Source of the DNA: UBA60 sp964587885
GTDB lineage: Archaea > Thermoplasmatota > Poseidoniia > Poseidoniales > Poseidoniaceae
Direction: 5' to 3'
Assembly: GCA_964587885.1 (NCBI GenBank)
Contig: CAZPME010000011.1
Location: 1-61,006 of the forward strand
DNA: 61,006 nt
Below the pieces are notes generated by a model. It searched no databases. It saw only the letters and a list, made by a program, of their open reading frames with translations, and was not told where the DNA came from. The position numbers and the translations under genes are program-made. Shown one piece after another: positions 41,930 to 51,075 of the stretch. Every line of letters begins with the position of its first letter. Position 1 is the first letter of the stretch.

Positions 41930-43123
41930 TCAATAGTAGAGGAACGAGATAGCAATTATCGCATAGGTCGCCAATAACATCGCTCCCTCAAGCCAATTGC
42001 TCTTACCATCTTGTACGATAAAATTGGCTACCAATACCGCCATTAAAGTTACCACCGTCTCAAATATTCCGAATTCCAAAGTCAACGGTAAACCGAATCC
42101 CCATGCTATCAATATCATTAGTGGTGCAACCAGTAAAGCAATTTGGATGCTGCTGCCGATAGCAATACCAATTGAAAGATCCATCTTGTCTTTACCTGCT
42201 ACAGTTACAGCGGTGAAATGCTCGGCTGCATTACCGAACATCGGTAGCAATATCAAACCGATAAAAAGTGGTGGGATACCATATTGTGAGGCTGCATCCT
42301 CGATTGAATGAACTAGAATTTCCGCCATTAGTGCAACTAATATTGTCGCCATTACTAGCAAAATTGCCGCATTTTGTACTGACAATTCTGGTTCTTCAAA
42401 ATGGTGTCCTTCGGTGGCATACAAATTAGTATGAGTCTTGAGTTGGAACAATAGATGCATTCCATAAACCCCTAGAAGGATAAATGCAGTCCATCGTGAA
42501 ATATCGACTATACCACTAGGACTATTACTGCTGGTCGTCATCCCAAAAGTAGCAGGAAGGACAAGGCCAACCATTGCTAGCAAGAGCAAAGATCCGCTGA
42601 TCTGCGATGCTTCTTCATTGAAAAATTGCACTGAATATTTGATTCCACCATAGAATAATGACAGCCCGAGAACCAAAAGCAAATTCCCCAAAATAGAGCC
42701 GATTAGAGAGGCTTGAACAACCTGCATCATTGTATCTGCGGTTTCAGTACCGATTCCAGCTTGATAAGCCGCATACAATGCCATCACTGCGATAATCATC
42801 TCAGCGGCATTGCCAAACGTTGCATTGAGTAAACCGCCGATGGATTCCGAGGTGCGAAGGGCAATTTCCTCGGTCGCCTTACCCATATTTCCGGCCAATG
42901 GCATTATGGCGATCATAGAGAAAATAAATGCTAATCCAGTATTGTGATTAATGCTAAAATACGCTGCCGCTGGAATAGCGAGCAATAGAATACTCAACCA
43001 ATTATTACGCGGGTCGAGGATTTCTAGTAAACTCTTGAGTTCAGTCGAAGATAATTCCGCGTCATCGTCAACAACAGGGTTTTCCAACGTTTTTTCTCCG
43101 GATGAGCCATCGCTTTCGCTCAT
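41930..43123 (-). CDS. Ca2+/cation:proton antiporter (CaCA superfamily, CAX type)
   Basis: A 397-residue membrane protein with about 11 hydrophobic helices in two inverted halves. The alpha-repeat motifs are FGNAAEMIIAVMALYA in the first half and FGNAAEHFTAVTVAGK in the second, each carrying the conserved Glu of the ion site. CAX proteins expel Ca2+ in exchange for H+. An acidic N-terminal leader comes before the first helix. The start at 43123 (MSESDGSS) lies 15 bases after the stop of the upstream surface-protein gene. The EF-hand gene converges nearby across the amidohydrolase. Confidence 0.93.
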   Translation of the reverse strand: MSESDGSSGEKTLENPVVDDDAELSSTELKSLLEILDPRNNWLSILLLAIPAAAYFSINHNTGLAFIFSMIAIMPLAGNMGKATEEIALRTSESIGGLLNATFGNAAEMIIAVMALYAAYQAGIGTETADTMMQVVQASLIGSILGNLLLVLGLSLFYGGIKYSVQFFNEEASQISGSLLLLAMVGLVLPATFGMTTSSNSPSGIVDISRWTAFILLGVYGMHLLFQLKTHTNLYATEGHHFEEPELSVQNAAILLVMATILVALMAEILVHSIEDAASQYGIPPLFIGLILLPMFGNAAEHFTAVTVAGKDKMDLSIGIAIGSSIQIALLVAPLMILIAWGFGLPLTLEFGIFETVVTLMAVLVANFIVQDGKSNWLEGAMLLATYAIIAISFLYY

Positions 43124-43138
43124 AAACAATCACCGCGT

Positions 43139-46100
43139 TCACTTTCGCTTAACGACACGACGACCTTTCTTGTCATCCTCATCATCGCCGCCCTTCTTGC
43201 GACGTCGCGATTTGCGTTGTAATGTATTAACTGCGAATGGGTCGTCTTCATCATCCTCTTCTTCAATATCAGGCATTGCCTTTTGCTCCGGCACTCCACC
43301 AGTAATCTCATCCATATCTGGTTCAACTGAGGTACCAATGAATTCCTTCATCCAGTCATCGCCTTCGTCCTCATCGTCATCACCTCTCCTACCTCCACTG
43401 ATACTAACTGCGATTACGATGAGGGTTAACATGAAGGCGAAAACGTTCAATCCAGCTAAACCGAATACGTAGATGTAAGGAGGGTCACTTAATCCAACTT
43501 CTTGGACTATTGGCTCTGGATCAGGTTTCAAAGCCTGCTCATAAGCACAAATTGTCGTACCATTGACAGTGTGATGGCAAGAGTCGACTAGGAAGGTCAC
43601 TCCCGATTGCCTCTCATTACCACCTGAATCAATGACTTTGAGTTCTACTCTGTGCTCACCAGGTTGGAAATCTGCCGCACTAACCGTATAGGTGAAGGCC
43701 ACCGATTCATTATACCAAGTGGTCTGGCTGGGGTCAAAGTTCATCCAAGGGCTGGTTGCTTGGTTAGGCTGTCGATAATTATAGGTGAATTTAATTTGTA
43801 ATTCAGCAATTCCAACATCATCTATTGCACTTCCATGCACATGGATATCACTGCCATACATGTACTTGCTTTCACTTGCTGAACCGGGAGTATAGATACT
43901 AATTGTAGGCGAAACTGAATCAATCATCCATGATGAAAAATTGTATTCTATTGAATTATACTTTGAATCCGAAATTAGAATGCGTATGAATAACTCACCA
44001 TGACCATCGGTATTGGCTATCGAAAAATCGTAGTAATAAGTAGGTCCAACATTTGGGTCTGCAAGATTATCGGACAACATACTGGCCGGCTCTTCACCGA
44101 TTGTGTAGGCTTGACCATTCGCTGAAGTGACGTTGATTACGGGCTCGCTGGATAACTCTTCATTGGTTTGAATAATTATTCGGTGGTCACCATCAAGAAG
44201 AGTTCCACCCGCCATTGTATCGACTGTTACATTGATTACGGGGGGAATCGTATCCTCGTGAACTTGCAGAGCATTACCTCCTAGTCCTGCGATAATAATG
44301 GGATTTAGATTGTGCCATTCATCTTCGACAACTACTGCATACCATGCTTCCTCACTCACTCCATCGTCGATATTAACCGTGGTTGCCATAACCGAAACCG
44401 AATCGTCTGATGCAGTCATATTTCCTTGTACCAATTCCCATCCAGCATCCTCTTCCAGATTTGAAGTGGTTTCATCGCCACCGGCAAAGGGCTCTCCTTG
44501 ATGACGATACAAGTGATAAGTTTCATTGGTTTCATCAGCATCATTAATCCACCTAACAATTACTTGTTTAGTCATTCCAACCATCGTGACTTCGGTAATA
44601 CGAGAATCATCTGGCTTGAGAGTATCTTCGACGATATGATCGGCTACATTTTGCACCAATTGAGTATACATGAAAGTACCACTCAAGTGTGTATATCGGG
44701 CTTCACAGGTTACGTAATAATACGATGAAGTACGAGTAATACCCAGCGGTACATCGACAATTGCCTCTCCAAAACCATCTGGGACTGAGCCAACCCAATA
44801 GAGTGATTGATTCTCAATAAATTGAGAACCTATGATTCGTTGATCCGACCACCAAATGTGATAGGACTCGCCTTCAGCACCGATTTGGTCGGTCCAAGTT
44901 ACTCTGGTCTTAGCATCTCCCAAATATTCAGCCGCAACATTGGTCGGCTCTGCAATCCAAGGGGTGAAAGCATCTTCATACACTTGACTTGCACAACCGA
45001 TTGTAAGCGAGTGAATACCATATTGGTCGACCGATTCAACGCAGTAATAAGTATAGCCAAGACGGCCGCGTTCGACAATATATGAATATGAATTGGTGCC
45101 TTCTGATACAGTAGCGATTAATTCAATATCCAATCGATTGGTATCAGCAAAAGGTACTCCAGCCATCCAAATATTATATGATTCACCACTTTCTTGATTC
45201 AATTCTGACCACGATATAGTGGTATTACCAGTCCCATCGATTTCATTGGCGACAAAGGTTGCACCGACATTGGTCGGTGCTGGTGGAGGAATTGTATCTT
45301 CAAACACATAATTAGTCAAAGTATTCCCTGAAAGGAAGCGGACATCTTCGTAATCTACTCCTTCACTAGTCCAATTAGGTAAGAGGTAGGTTATCGCATA
45401 ATACGAAGTTCGAGTAGTCGATATTGGAATTATAACATCATAACTTGATTCATTTGGCAGTAATGTAGCGATTGGGGTGTTTTCCGAAAGCATCGTCAAA
45501 CCATTACTACGGCTTATTGGGTCAGTACTACGCCAAACGTGAATTTGAAAGGCATCATCTCCAATCTCGGGTAAAACAGGATTAATGATATTGTAATTGA
45601 CCCAAGTTAGACGAGTGACCGCTTCACTGGCCAAGTATTCAGCTTGCAAATAATACGGCGATCGAATAGGAGTAGTAATTTCCACTATCGGCTCAAACAT
45701 CGAAGAAGCGTTGAAATCGAGACTATCTGAAAGCGACCCGTCGCCCATTTCACTGATAATTCCATAATAGAACGAGCCATTGACACCCGGTGGTATTTGG
45801 TAAGTGATGCTATGTCCTATATGGCGGCCTTCGGTGCCTAGACAATCATTTGAGTTTCCACTCAAAGACTCGTCGCATGCATCTATGGTACCAACAAAAG
45901 TTCCCTCAGCAAAATTTCCGGCATTCATAGTCTGGTCAAGACGATAAACATGATATTGCACATCCCACAGCGCTTCTAACAATGTAGAGTCACCAGTATA
46001 ATTGATATTTCTCCATGTAATTGTGGTCGATTCACTATACGGATCAAAAGTGGCATTGATATCTTGGGCTTGCAATAAATTCGGCGCTCCGATGTCTTCT

Positions 46101-46195
46101 CCAGCCAGCGCTGGAGGCGTCCAAATCACAAGTGGCAATAGGAATAGTAGTACCATTCCAGCCGTTTTCAAAGATGGGCCATTACCTTCCATCAT
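43139..46195 (-). CDS. Large modular surface protein with Fn3-like domains and basic cytoplasmic tail
   Basis: A 1018-residue exported protein. The start is chosen at 46195, which follows AGGGG; 46192 and 46207 are also in frame. A signal peptide (TAGMVLLFLLPLVIWTPPALA) is followed by a series of beta-sandwich modules, probably fibronectin type III-like, with recurring YHIW/YHVY and TW strands. Recurring linkers of the form EDTIPP/EDTLKP/EDAFTP separate the modules. A membrane helix (VFGLAGLNVFAFMLTLIVIAV) lies about 110 residues from the C-terminus. The cytoplasmic tail alternates acidic and basic blocks and ends in a KGRRVVKRK-like string. The role is probably adhesion or cell-surface structure. 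Confidence 0.85.
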   Translation of the reverse strand: MMEGNGPSLKTAGMVLLFLLPLVIWTPPALAGEDIGAPNLLQAQDINATFDPYSESTTITWRNINYTGDSTLLEALWDVQYHVYRLDQTMNAGNFAEGTFVGTIDACDESLSGNSNDCLGTEGRHIGHSITYQIPPGVNGSFYYGIISEMGDGSLSDSLDFNASSMFEPIVEITTPIRSPYYLQAEYLASEAVTRLTWVNYNIINPVLPEIGDDAFQIHVWRSTDPISRSNGLTMLSENTPIATLLPNESSYDVIIPISTTRTSYYAITYLLPNWTSEGVDYEDVRFLSGNTLTNYVFEDTIPPPAPTNVGATFVANEIDGTGNTTISWSELNQESGESYNIWMAGVPFADTNRLDIELIATVSEGTNSYSYIVERGRLGYTYYCVESVDQYGIHSLTIGCASQVYEDAFTPWIAEPTNVAAEYLGDAKTRVTWTDQIGAEGESYHIWWSDQRIIGSQFIENQSLYWVGSVPDGFGEAIVDVPLGITRTSSYYYVTCEARYTHLSGTFMYTQLVQNVADHIVEDTLKPDDSRITEVTMVGMTKQVIVRWINDADETNETYHLYRHQGEPFAGGDETTSNLEEDAGWELVQGNMTASDDSVSVMATTVNIDDGVSEEAWYAVVVEDEWHNLNPIIIAGLGGNALQVHEDTIPPVINVTVDTMAGGTLLDGDHRIIIQTNEELSSEPVINVTSANGQAYTIGEEPASMLSDNLADPNVGPTYYYDFSIANTDGHGELFIRILISDSKYNSIEYNFSSWMIDSVSPTISIYTPGSASESKYMYGSDIHVHGSAIDDVGIAELQIKFTYNYRQPNQATSPWMNFDPSQTTWYNESVAFTYTVSAADFQPGEHRVELKVIDSGGNERQSGVTFLVDSCHHTVNGTTICAYEQALKPDPEPIVQEVGLSDPPYIYVFGLAGLNVFAFMLTLIVIAVSISGGRRGDDDEDEGDDWMKEFIGTSVEPDMDEITGGVPEQKAMPDIEEEDDEDDPFAVNTLQRKSRRRKKGGDDEDDKKGRRVVKRK

Positions 46196-46238
46196 GCATC
46201 CCCTCATCTGCGGGTTTAGTTATTTTGGTTATGAGCAT

Positions 46239-46253
46239 AACGCCTATGGCGTT
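46239..46253. promoter_or_regulatory. Perfect triloop inverted repeat upstream of the surface-protein gene
   Basis: AACGCC-TAT-GGCGTT forms a 6-bp stem with a TAT loop, 44 bases before the surface-protein start and 73 bases after the upstream CDP-alcohol transferase stop. It resembles the repeats at 4393, 15509 and 57748. The role is unknown. Confidence 0.45.
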
Positions 46254-46311
46254 GGAGATTGTATCGTTGCGCGACCTTTGCCGACCAACCGAAAAAGGTT
46301 CGAAAAGCGAC

Positions 46312-47034
46312 TCACTCGGACTTCGCATCAACCAATTTATCATCATCTCTTACTGATAAGGGCTTTTGTTGGTCCAAAATCGCCAATTTCGCTTTTGCTT
46401 GAGCAAATCGACGCACAAAAGTGTACAATCCGCCAGCCGCACAGATAAGGAGGACGATGCTCATCGGATTGATTGGAACGGTTGTCCAAGGTGGGAATAG
46501 AGTACCCGATATCGTTGTTTGAGTCAATGCCATTATCCCACTAACTGCCAGTGCGACAATGATTAATACCATTCTATCAGCACGACTGAAGCCACTATAA
46601 TCGCGGCTACCCGTAACTGCTTGCGCTTGAGTTCCCATATACGAGCCGAATAGGGTGAGTACTGCCGCTAACCATCCTAGAGAAGTATCGCCGATCCAAA
46701 CCACGTTCATACCGATTGCAACTAACCAAACGATATCCAATATGCGGTCGATTGTATGGTCAAGCAAGTCGCCAAAGCGGGTGACTCTGTTGGTTGCACG
46801 GGCCAAAGTTCCATCTAAGCCATCTAATATTTGGCAGAAACCTGTTGTTGCCGCCGCACCCAACAACATCCAACCACCGGTCTTATCATCGCCGGCACTA
46901 GCCATCAAATAAGCCGCTAATAGGCCAAATGGCAGGGTTAGCAATGTTACCGTCATTGGTGATAGCCACGTCATTTTGGCAGCGATTTTACTCATGTTTC
47001 GCTCCCAAACCGACCGCAATCGCTCCAGCGCCAT
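46312..47034 (-). CDS. CDP-alcohol phosphatidyltransferase
   Basis: A 240-residue membrane enzyme with about six helices. The family motif DG(X)2AR(X)8G(X)3D(X)3D is present in LDGTLARATNRVTRFGDLLDHTIDRI, which binds the CDP-lipid and metal ions. Archaeal members make archaetidylinositol phosphate or archaetidylglycerol-type lipids. The C-terminal tail is charged. It lies 120 bases downstream of the AK6-type kinase on the same strand. The head group cannot be read from the sequence. Confidence 0.92.
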   Translation of the reverse strand: MALERLRSVWERNMSKIAAKMTWLSPMTVTLLTLPFGLLAAYLMASAGDDKTGGWMLLGAAATTGFCQILDGLDGTLARATNRVTRFGDLLDHTIDRILDIVWLVAIGMNVVWIGDTSLGWLAAVLTLFGSYMGTQAQAVTGSRDYSGFSRADRMVLIIVALAVSGIMALTQTTISGTLFPPWTTVPINPMSIVLLICAAGGLYTFVRRFAQAKAKLAILDQQKPLSVRDDDKLVDAKSE

Positions 47035-47153
47035 ATCGGCTACTGCAGGTATAATAACGATAAACCATTGTGCTGATTTGTAATGTAAATGCTATGAATT
47101 AGTAGGTCAATTCATCGGCCATAAGTCCTACCAAAGCAATTAATTTGTATTTA

Positions 47154-47711
47154 TCACAAATCTTTAGCAAGCCAATCAATACGATTTACCGGCATGGCTG
47201 GTTGCAATCCATTCAGAATCCAAGCCTCAATTGCTTTTGCGACTTTAGTAGAATCCGCTACCGTCGTATCCAATTCTAAAATCGGCACGCCGTTCTCAGT
47301 TATTTCAGCCCAAACCCCAGCAAGCATTTCCCATTCCACGTTTTGGCCAATTTTCTCATCTGGATAGCCGCGTTGTTGCAGCCGCACTGCCAAAACATCC
47401 GGGTTGGTTCTCAATATTACGATGGCATCGACTGGGAGATGATGGGCAAGGTGACCATCAATGATCGTATTATCAGTTGGCGCAGCATCCCATTTTGCCA
47501 ATAATTTAGTCGCCAATTTTCCGATGTCGATTTCTACCGCATCGTCATGTTCATCATAGATGCCTAAACAGTCGTGCAATTGTGCCAACTTACGAACCGT
47601 GTGAATAGTGCTGAATACCGAATCTGAAGTTTGAGAAGATGATAATTTTTGAGCAACTGATGTCTTACCGCTTGCTGGAGTTCCAGTCAAGGCGATACGA
47701 ATTGCACTCAC
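47154..47711 (-). CDS. Fap7/AK6-type adenylate kinase (NTPase)
   Basis: A 185-residue P-loop NTPase of the AK6/Fap7 family, which in eukaryotes and archaea helps mature the small ribosomal subunit and has adenylate kinase activity. Walker A is GTPASGKTSVA. IIDGHLAHHLPVDAIVILRT is the AK6-like segment, and LQQRGYPDEKIGQNVEWEML is the typical helix. The length fits. It diverges from the unknown gene at 47801. Confidence 0.9.
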   Translation of the reverse strand: MSAIRIALTGTPASGKTSVAQKLSSSQTSDSVFSTIHTVRKLAQLHDCLGIYDEHDDAVEIDIGKLATKLLAKWDAAPTDNTIIDGHLAHHLPVDAIVILRTNPDVLAVRLQQRGYPDEKIGQNVEWEMLAGVWAEITENGVPILELDTTVADSTKVAKAIEAWILNGLQPAMPVNRIDWLAKDL

Positions 47712-47800
47712 TTCCCCGCCGATGTCCAGCCCTCGCCCTCGCTAGTCTCCACCTCCTCATATTGCCACCGGTCTTGGCAATACAGCCATGGGGATTGGCT

Positions 47801-48628
47801 ATGGGGGAGAAGCCCTTCGCATGGCTTGGTTCGATGTTTGGGATGGACGACCCCAGTCAAGTTTTGCCGCAGATAAAGCGGTACGTCGAGGACGGCCGTT
47901 TGGAAATATCCGAAGTTATGTCACTAGAGTTAGTGGCCAAATTACAGGCCCAAAAGAAACGGGAGCTAGACGCTCAAAGTTGGTTAGTCGATGCCGCTCG
48001 CATAGCCGCTGATGTACTCGAAAAGCGCAACAAATTCCCTCGTGCTCTCGCCGCTGCTATGACTTTGGTCAAGGAGCGTAACGCTCTGCGCAAAATGCTC
48101 GCTGCCATTGATGCTGATGCTGTCGCCACCCTCGATACCCAAGCGGCTGAAGATTTTGTTCAGGCCGGTCGTATCGCCGCCCAATGTGGTAAATTAAGCA
48201 AGGCCATCAAATTAGCCAACAAGGCCAACAAGACGGTGCCAAAGCACCTCGGCGCAGCTATCATTTGCGCCCATTCCCATGCATTAGCCAAGAAAAATAT
48301 GCGCGGGGCTTCCAAACCAGTATTAAAATTGGTCAAACGACTAAATCGCGCCGGTCCAGTAATCCGCAATGGAGGGGAATTTCTTCTTCAACCCGAGGGC
48401 CAACCTGCAACCGACCTCAATTGGTTGCTAACCTGCATTGATTATTGGCTCAATCAAGAAATGAATTTGGCCGACAAACCCGCCACCGCATTAACCGCAG
48501 TGGCTGTCGATTATCGCGCTCAAATTGCCGCTATTGAGGCTGGTGAACAGGTGGCTAATGCCCGCCTACAAGCCGCGGTCGACAAATTAAATCCAAGCGA
48601 AGATTATCACGCTTATTCACGCAATTGA
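47801..48628 (+). CDS. Unknown helical-repeat protein
   Basis: A 275-residue mostly alpha-helical protein starting at ATG 47801. Ala- and Lys-rich helices with a TPR-like rhythm run from about residue 60 to 200 (VDAARIAADVLEKRNKFPRA, DFVQAGRIAAQCGKLSKAIK). No signal or membrane helix is present. I do not recognise a family; tetratricopeptide-like repeats are possible. It diverges from the AK6 kinase gene across 89 bases and faces the initiator tRNA gene. Confidence 0.7.
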   Translation: MGEKPFAWLGSMFGMDDPSQVLPQIKRYVEDGRLEISEVMSLELVAKLQAQKKRELDAQSWLVDAARIAADVLEKRNKFPRALAAAMTLVKERNALRKMLAAIDADAVATLDTQAAEDFVQAGRIAAQCGKLSKAIKLANKANKTVPKHLGAAIICAHSHALAKKNMRGASKPVLKLVKRLNRAGPVIRNGGEFLLQPEGQPATDLNWLLTCIDYWLNQEMNLADKPATALTAVAVDYRAQIAAIEAGEQVANARLQAAVDKLNPSEDYHAYSRN

Positions 48629-48641
48629 TTGATTGAATTAT

Positions 48642-48719
48642 TGGTAGCGAGGGATGGATTTGAACCATCGATCTCCGGGTTATGAGCCCGACAGGATATC
48701 CAGACTACCCCACCTCGCT
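48642..48719 (-). tRNA. Initiator tRNA-Met (anticodon CAU), CCA encoded
   Basis: The minus strand folds into a cloverleaf with acceptor stem AGCGAGG/CCTCGCT, discriminator A and encoded CCA. The A1:U72 pair is typical of archaeal initiator tRNAs, as are the three G:C pairs at the base of the anticodon stem (TCGGG-CTCATAA-CCCGG). The anticodon is CAT. The T arm is GATGG-TTCAAAT-CCATC. No intron is present. Confidence 0.93.
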
Positions 48720-48842
48720 GAGCAAACCTGCAAGGTCATCATACTTGAAGCGAATGGGGTCGCAAGAGGACGTTTTTGCGACAATCGGCAAGAATTCACG
48801 TTGGGGATGACTTATTGAGGAGGAATCTGCACATACATATCC

Positions 48843-49679
48843 ATGAGGGGAGCGCCGCTGAGTAAAACCACCCAAATCTTGCTGGCAGTAATTGTCTTGA
48901 TTTCCTGTTCGTTTTCGGGTTGTTTTGGCGATGATGCTGATGAAGAAGACCCATATGCCGACAGCCCAATCACCCTGACTGTGTACTATGAGAACACCTC
49001 GGGCATGATTGAATCCGAAACCGGCAATGGTCCGCCTTCTACCACCGGTGTAGAATTCTCCTTCGATTTCGCTATGACTAATTCCGAAGATGGTTCAATG
49101 GTCAAATTCTGGTTCAACCCCGATGATGGTTCAGATGCAGTCGAAGTTGATGCCGCGCAGGAATCGGTCATCACTTACACCTACCTGACGCATGGAACCT
49201 TTGATGGAGAATTAGGGGCTGAAGACGCGGCGGGTAATACTCGTCTCATGGAAGTGATTCTACGCGTCGACATGCATGTCAAGCTGAGTCAACAAAATTG
49301 CGCCAGTTGTGATGATACCACCATAGAAGCAACCCCGGATTGCAGTGATGGCACCCCTGGGGCATTGATTATTGAAGTGTCATCTAATGTAACCAATCCT
49401 ACAAGCATCAACCCCTTCGCAGGAAACACTGCTACTGTAACCTGGTCATTGGAGAATTCTACCGGTGAAGAAGTTGCCCAGCGCGAGGAACAGGTGGCTG
49501 ATGGCCAAGAAAGCAAGTGGACTACCGACTCAGATTTACCCGAGAACGGCACCTGGACCTTGAAGGTCTCCGCCGATGGTGATAATATCAATATCGAAAA
49601 CAACATCTGGCTCAAGTACGCCGCGGATGAGAGCCCACCCAATCCCAATCCAGGAACCAGTCCACCACCCGAAGAGTGA
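48843..49679 (+). CDS. Lipoprotein with beta-sandwich (PKD-like) ectodomain
   Basis: A 278-residue exported protein. The signal peptide (ILLAVIVLISCSFSGC) ends in a lipobox-like FSGC, with Cys27 the likely lipid-attached residue, followed by an acidic spacer (DDADEED). The rest is rich in acidic residues and beta strands; the first part may be PKD-like (TYTYLTHGTFDGELGAEDAAG). The tail ends in a Pro-rich segment. No enzyme motif is visible. The gene is monocistronic by position. Confidence 0.75.
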   Translation: MRGAPLSKTTQILLAVIVLISCSFSGCFGDDADEEDPYADSPITLTVYYENTSGMIESETGNGPPSTTGVEFSFDFAMTNSEDGSMVKFWFNPDDGSDAVEVDAAQESVITYTYLTHGTFDGELGAEDAAGNTRLMEVILRVDMHVKLSQQNCASCDDTTIEATPDCSDGTPGALIIEVSSNVTNPTSINPFAGNTATVTWSLENSTGEEVAQREEQVADGQESKWTTDSDLPENGTWTLKVSADGDNINIENNIWLKYAADESPPNPNPGTSPPPEE

Positions 49680-49848
49680 ATCTAAACTGAAAGTGAAAAA
49701 GCCGCATACTACGGCCCCATCATTACCGACGACTACCATCATTCACTTCCATTTCTTGCCAACCGTCTTTCATTCCTTAATATAGGTAAGCGCAATCATC
49801 GGTTATAGTGGAATACGGAAACAACCGTTGAAACCAGGAGAAATGAAT

Positions 49849-50922
49849 ATGGCAAGTAAAACCAGCAAACCGAATAAAACCAGTAAAACTAAGAAAACCG
49901 CAGCCGCAACAGATGAGAATGATGATGGGCTAGAACTTTCTGAACAACCACAGGAGGCGACCATCTTGACTGAAGAGCAACTCGTGGAAACGACCATCGA
50001 AGACCTTCCAGGCGTAGGCCCAGCGACCGCTGAGAAGTTGCGGGAAGCCGGTTTCGACGAGTTACTAGCAATCGCGGTAATGACTCCCGGAGCATTAGCT
50101 GATGCCGCTGAACTAGGCGAAGCAGTCGCCAACAAAATCATTCAATCGGCCAAGAAGATGGCAAATATTGGCGGATTCCTCAGTGGCGGTCAACTCCTTG
50201 AACGCCGCCGAGAAGTAATGAAATTGCAGAGCCAAGTTGAATCTCTTGACTCCCTGCTCGGTGGTGGATTTGAGACTCAGGCTCTGATTGAAGTCTACGG
50301 GGCTTTCGGCTCAGGAAAGACACAAGTTGCCCACCAATTAGCAGTCAATTGTACTCTACCAATCGACCAAGGTGGATTTGAAGGTGACGTATTCTATATT
50401 GATACTGAGGATACCTTTCGCCCCGAGCGCATAATGCAAATGTCACGCGGTCTCGACCTCGATCCCGACGAAGTCTTGAAGCGGATTCACGTCGCTCGTG
50501 CTTACAACTCAGACCATCAAATGCTATTGGTTGACGAAGTAAAGCGGATGAGTAAAGGCATGAATGTTAAATTGATTATTGTCGATTCTCTAACCGGCCA
50601 TTTCCGTGCTGAATATATCGGTCGTGGAATGCTGGCCAACCGCCAACAGAAATTGAATCGCCATCTAAAGGATTTGAAACAGATCGCCGATGTCAATAAC
50701 GCCTTGATATTGGTCACCAATCAAGTACACTCGAAGCCTGATGCAATGTGGGGTGACCCGACCAAACCTGTCGGTGGGCACATCCTGGCACACGCCAGTA
50801 CTTTCCGCCTCTACCTGCGTAAAGCCAAAGGTGGGCGCAGAATTGTTCGCCTAGTCGATTCGCCAAACCTACCTGAAGGTGAGTGTGTGATGGAAGTTGT
50901 CGAAGACGGATTACGCGATTAA
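49849..50922 (+). CDS. radA: DNA repair and recombination protein RadA
   Basis: A 357-residue RecA-family recombinase that forms filaments on single-stranded DNA. A Lys/Thr-rich start leads to the helix-hairpin-helix domain (IEDLPGVGPATAEKLREAGF). The ATPase core shows Walker A GAFGSGKTQVAHQLAV, and Walker B LIIVDSLTGHFRAEY. The ssDNA-binding loop region NNALILVTNQVHSKPD is also present. The ATG at 49849 lies 8 bases after AGGAG; alternatives at 49843 and TTG 49828 are less well spaced. Confidence 0.96.
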   Translation: MASKTSKPNKTSKTKKTAAATDENDDGLELSEQPQEATILTEEQLVETTIEDLPGVGPATAEKLREAGFDELLAIAVMTPGALADAAELGEAVANKIIQSAKKMANIGGFLSGGQLLERRREVMKLQSQVESLDSLLGGGFETQALIEVYGAFGSGKTQVAHQLAVNCTLPIDQGGFEGDVFYIDTEDTFRPERIMQMSRGLDLDPDEVLKRIHVARAYNSDHQMLLVDEVKRMSKGMNVKLIIVDSLTGHFRAEYIGRGMLANRQQKLNRHLKDLKQIADVNNALILVTNQVHSKPDAMWGDPTKPVGGHILAHASTFRLYLRKAKGGRRIVRLVDSPNLPEGECVMEVVEDGLRD

Positions 50923-51013
50923 ACTGATCCAAGCGCAATAGCCTAGCAATCATCTCACGGTTCTAACCAGTAACAATATGCTACTATTCGGCACTCAAAA
51001 GAGGGTCAGCAAA

Positions 51014-51034
51014 TCGACCCCTAAAGGGGGTCGA
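51014..51034. promoter_or_regulatory. Perfect 8-bp inverted repeat upstream of ftsZ
   Basis: TCGACCCC-TAAAG-GGGGTCGA forms a perfect 8-bp stem with a 5-base loop. It ends 17 bases before TTG 51052 and 41 bases before ATG 51076. It may be a leader hairpin or an operator. No T-tract follows it, and radA ends 92 bases earlier. Confidence 0.5.
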
Positions 51035-51075
51035 GCAGCAACACGTTCAAATTGGCTACAGCGCGGCTTGCACTT

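Noticed and set aside
41930..43123. Alternative call of the CAX gene as a sodium/calcium exchanger (NCX)
   Set aside because: The motifs GNAAEM and GNAAEH fit the CAX type better than the NCX type, though substrate cannot be confirmed.
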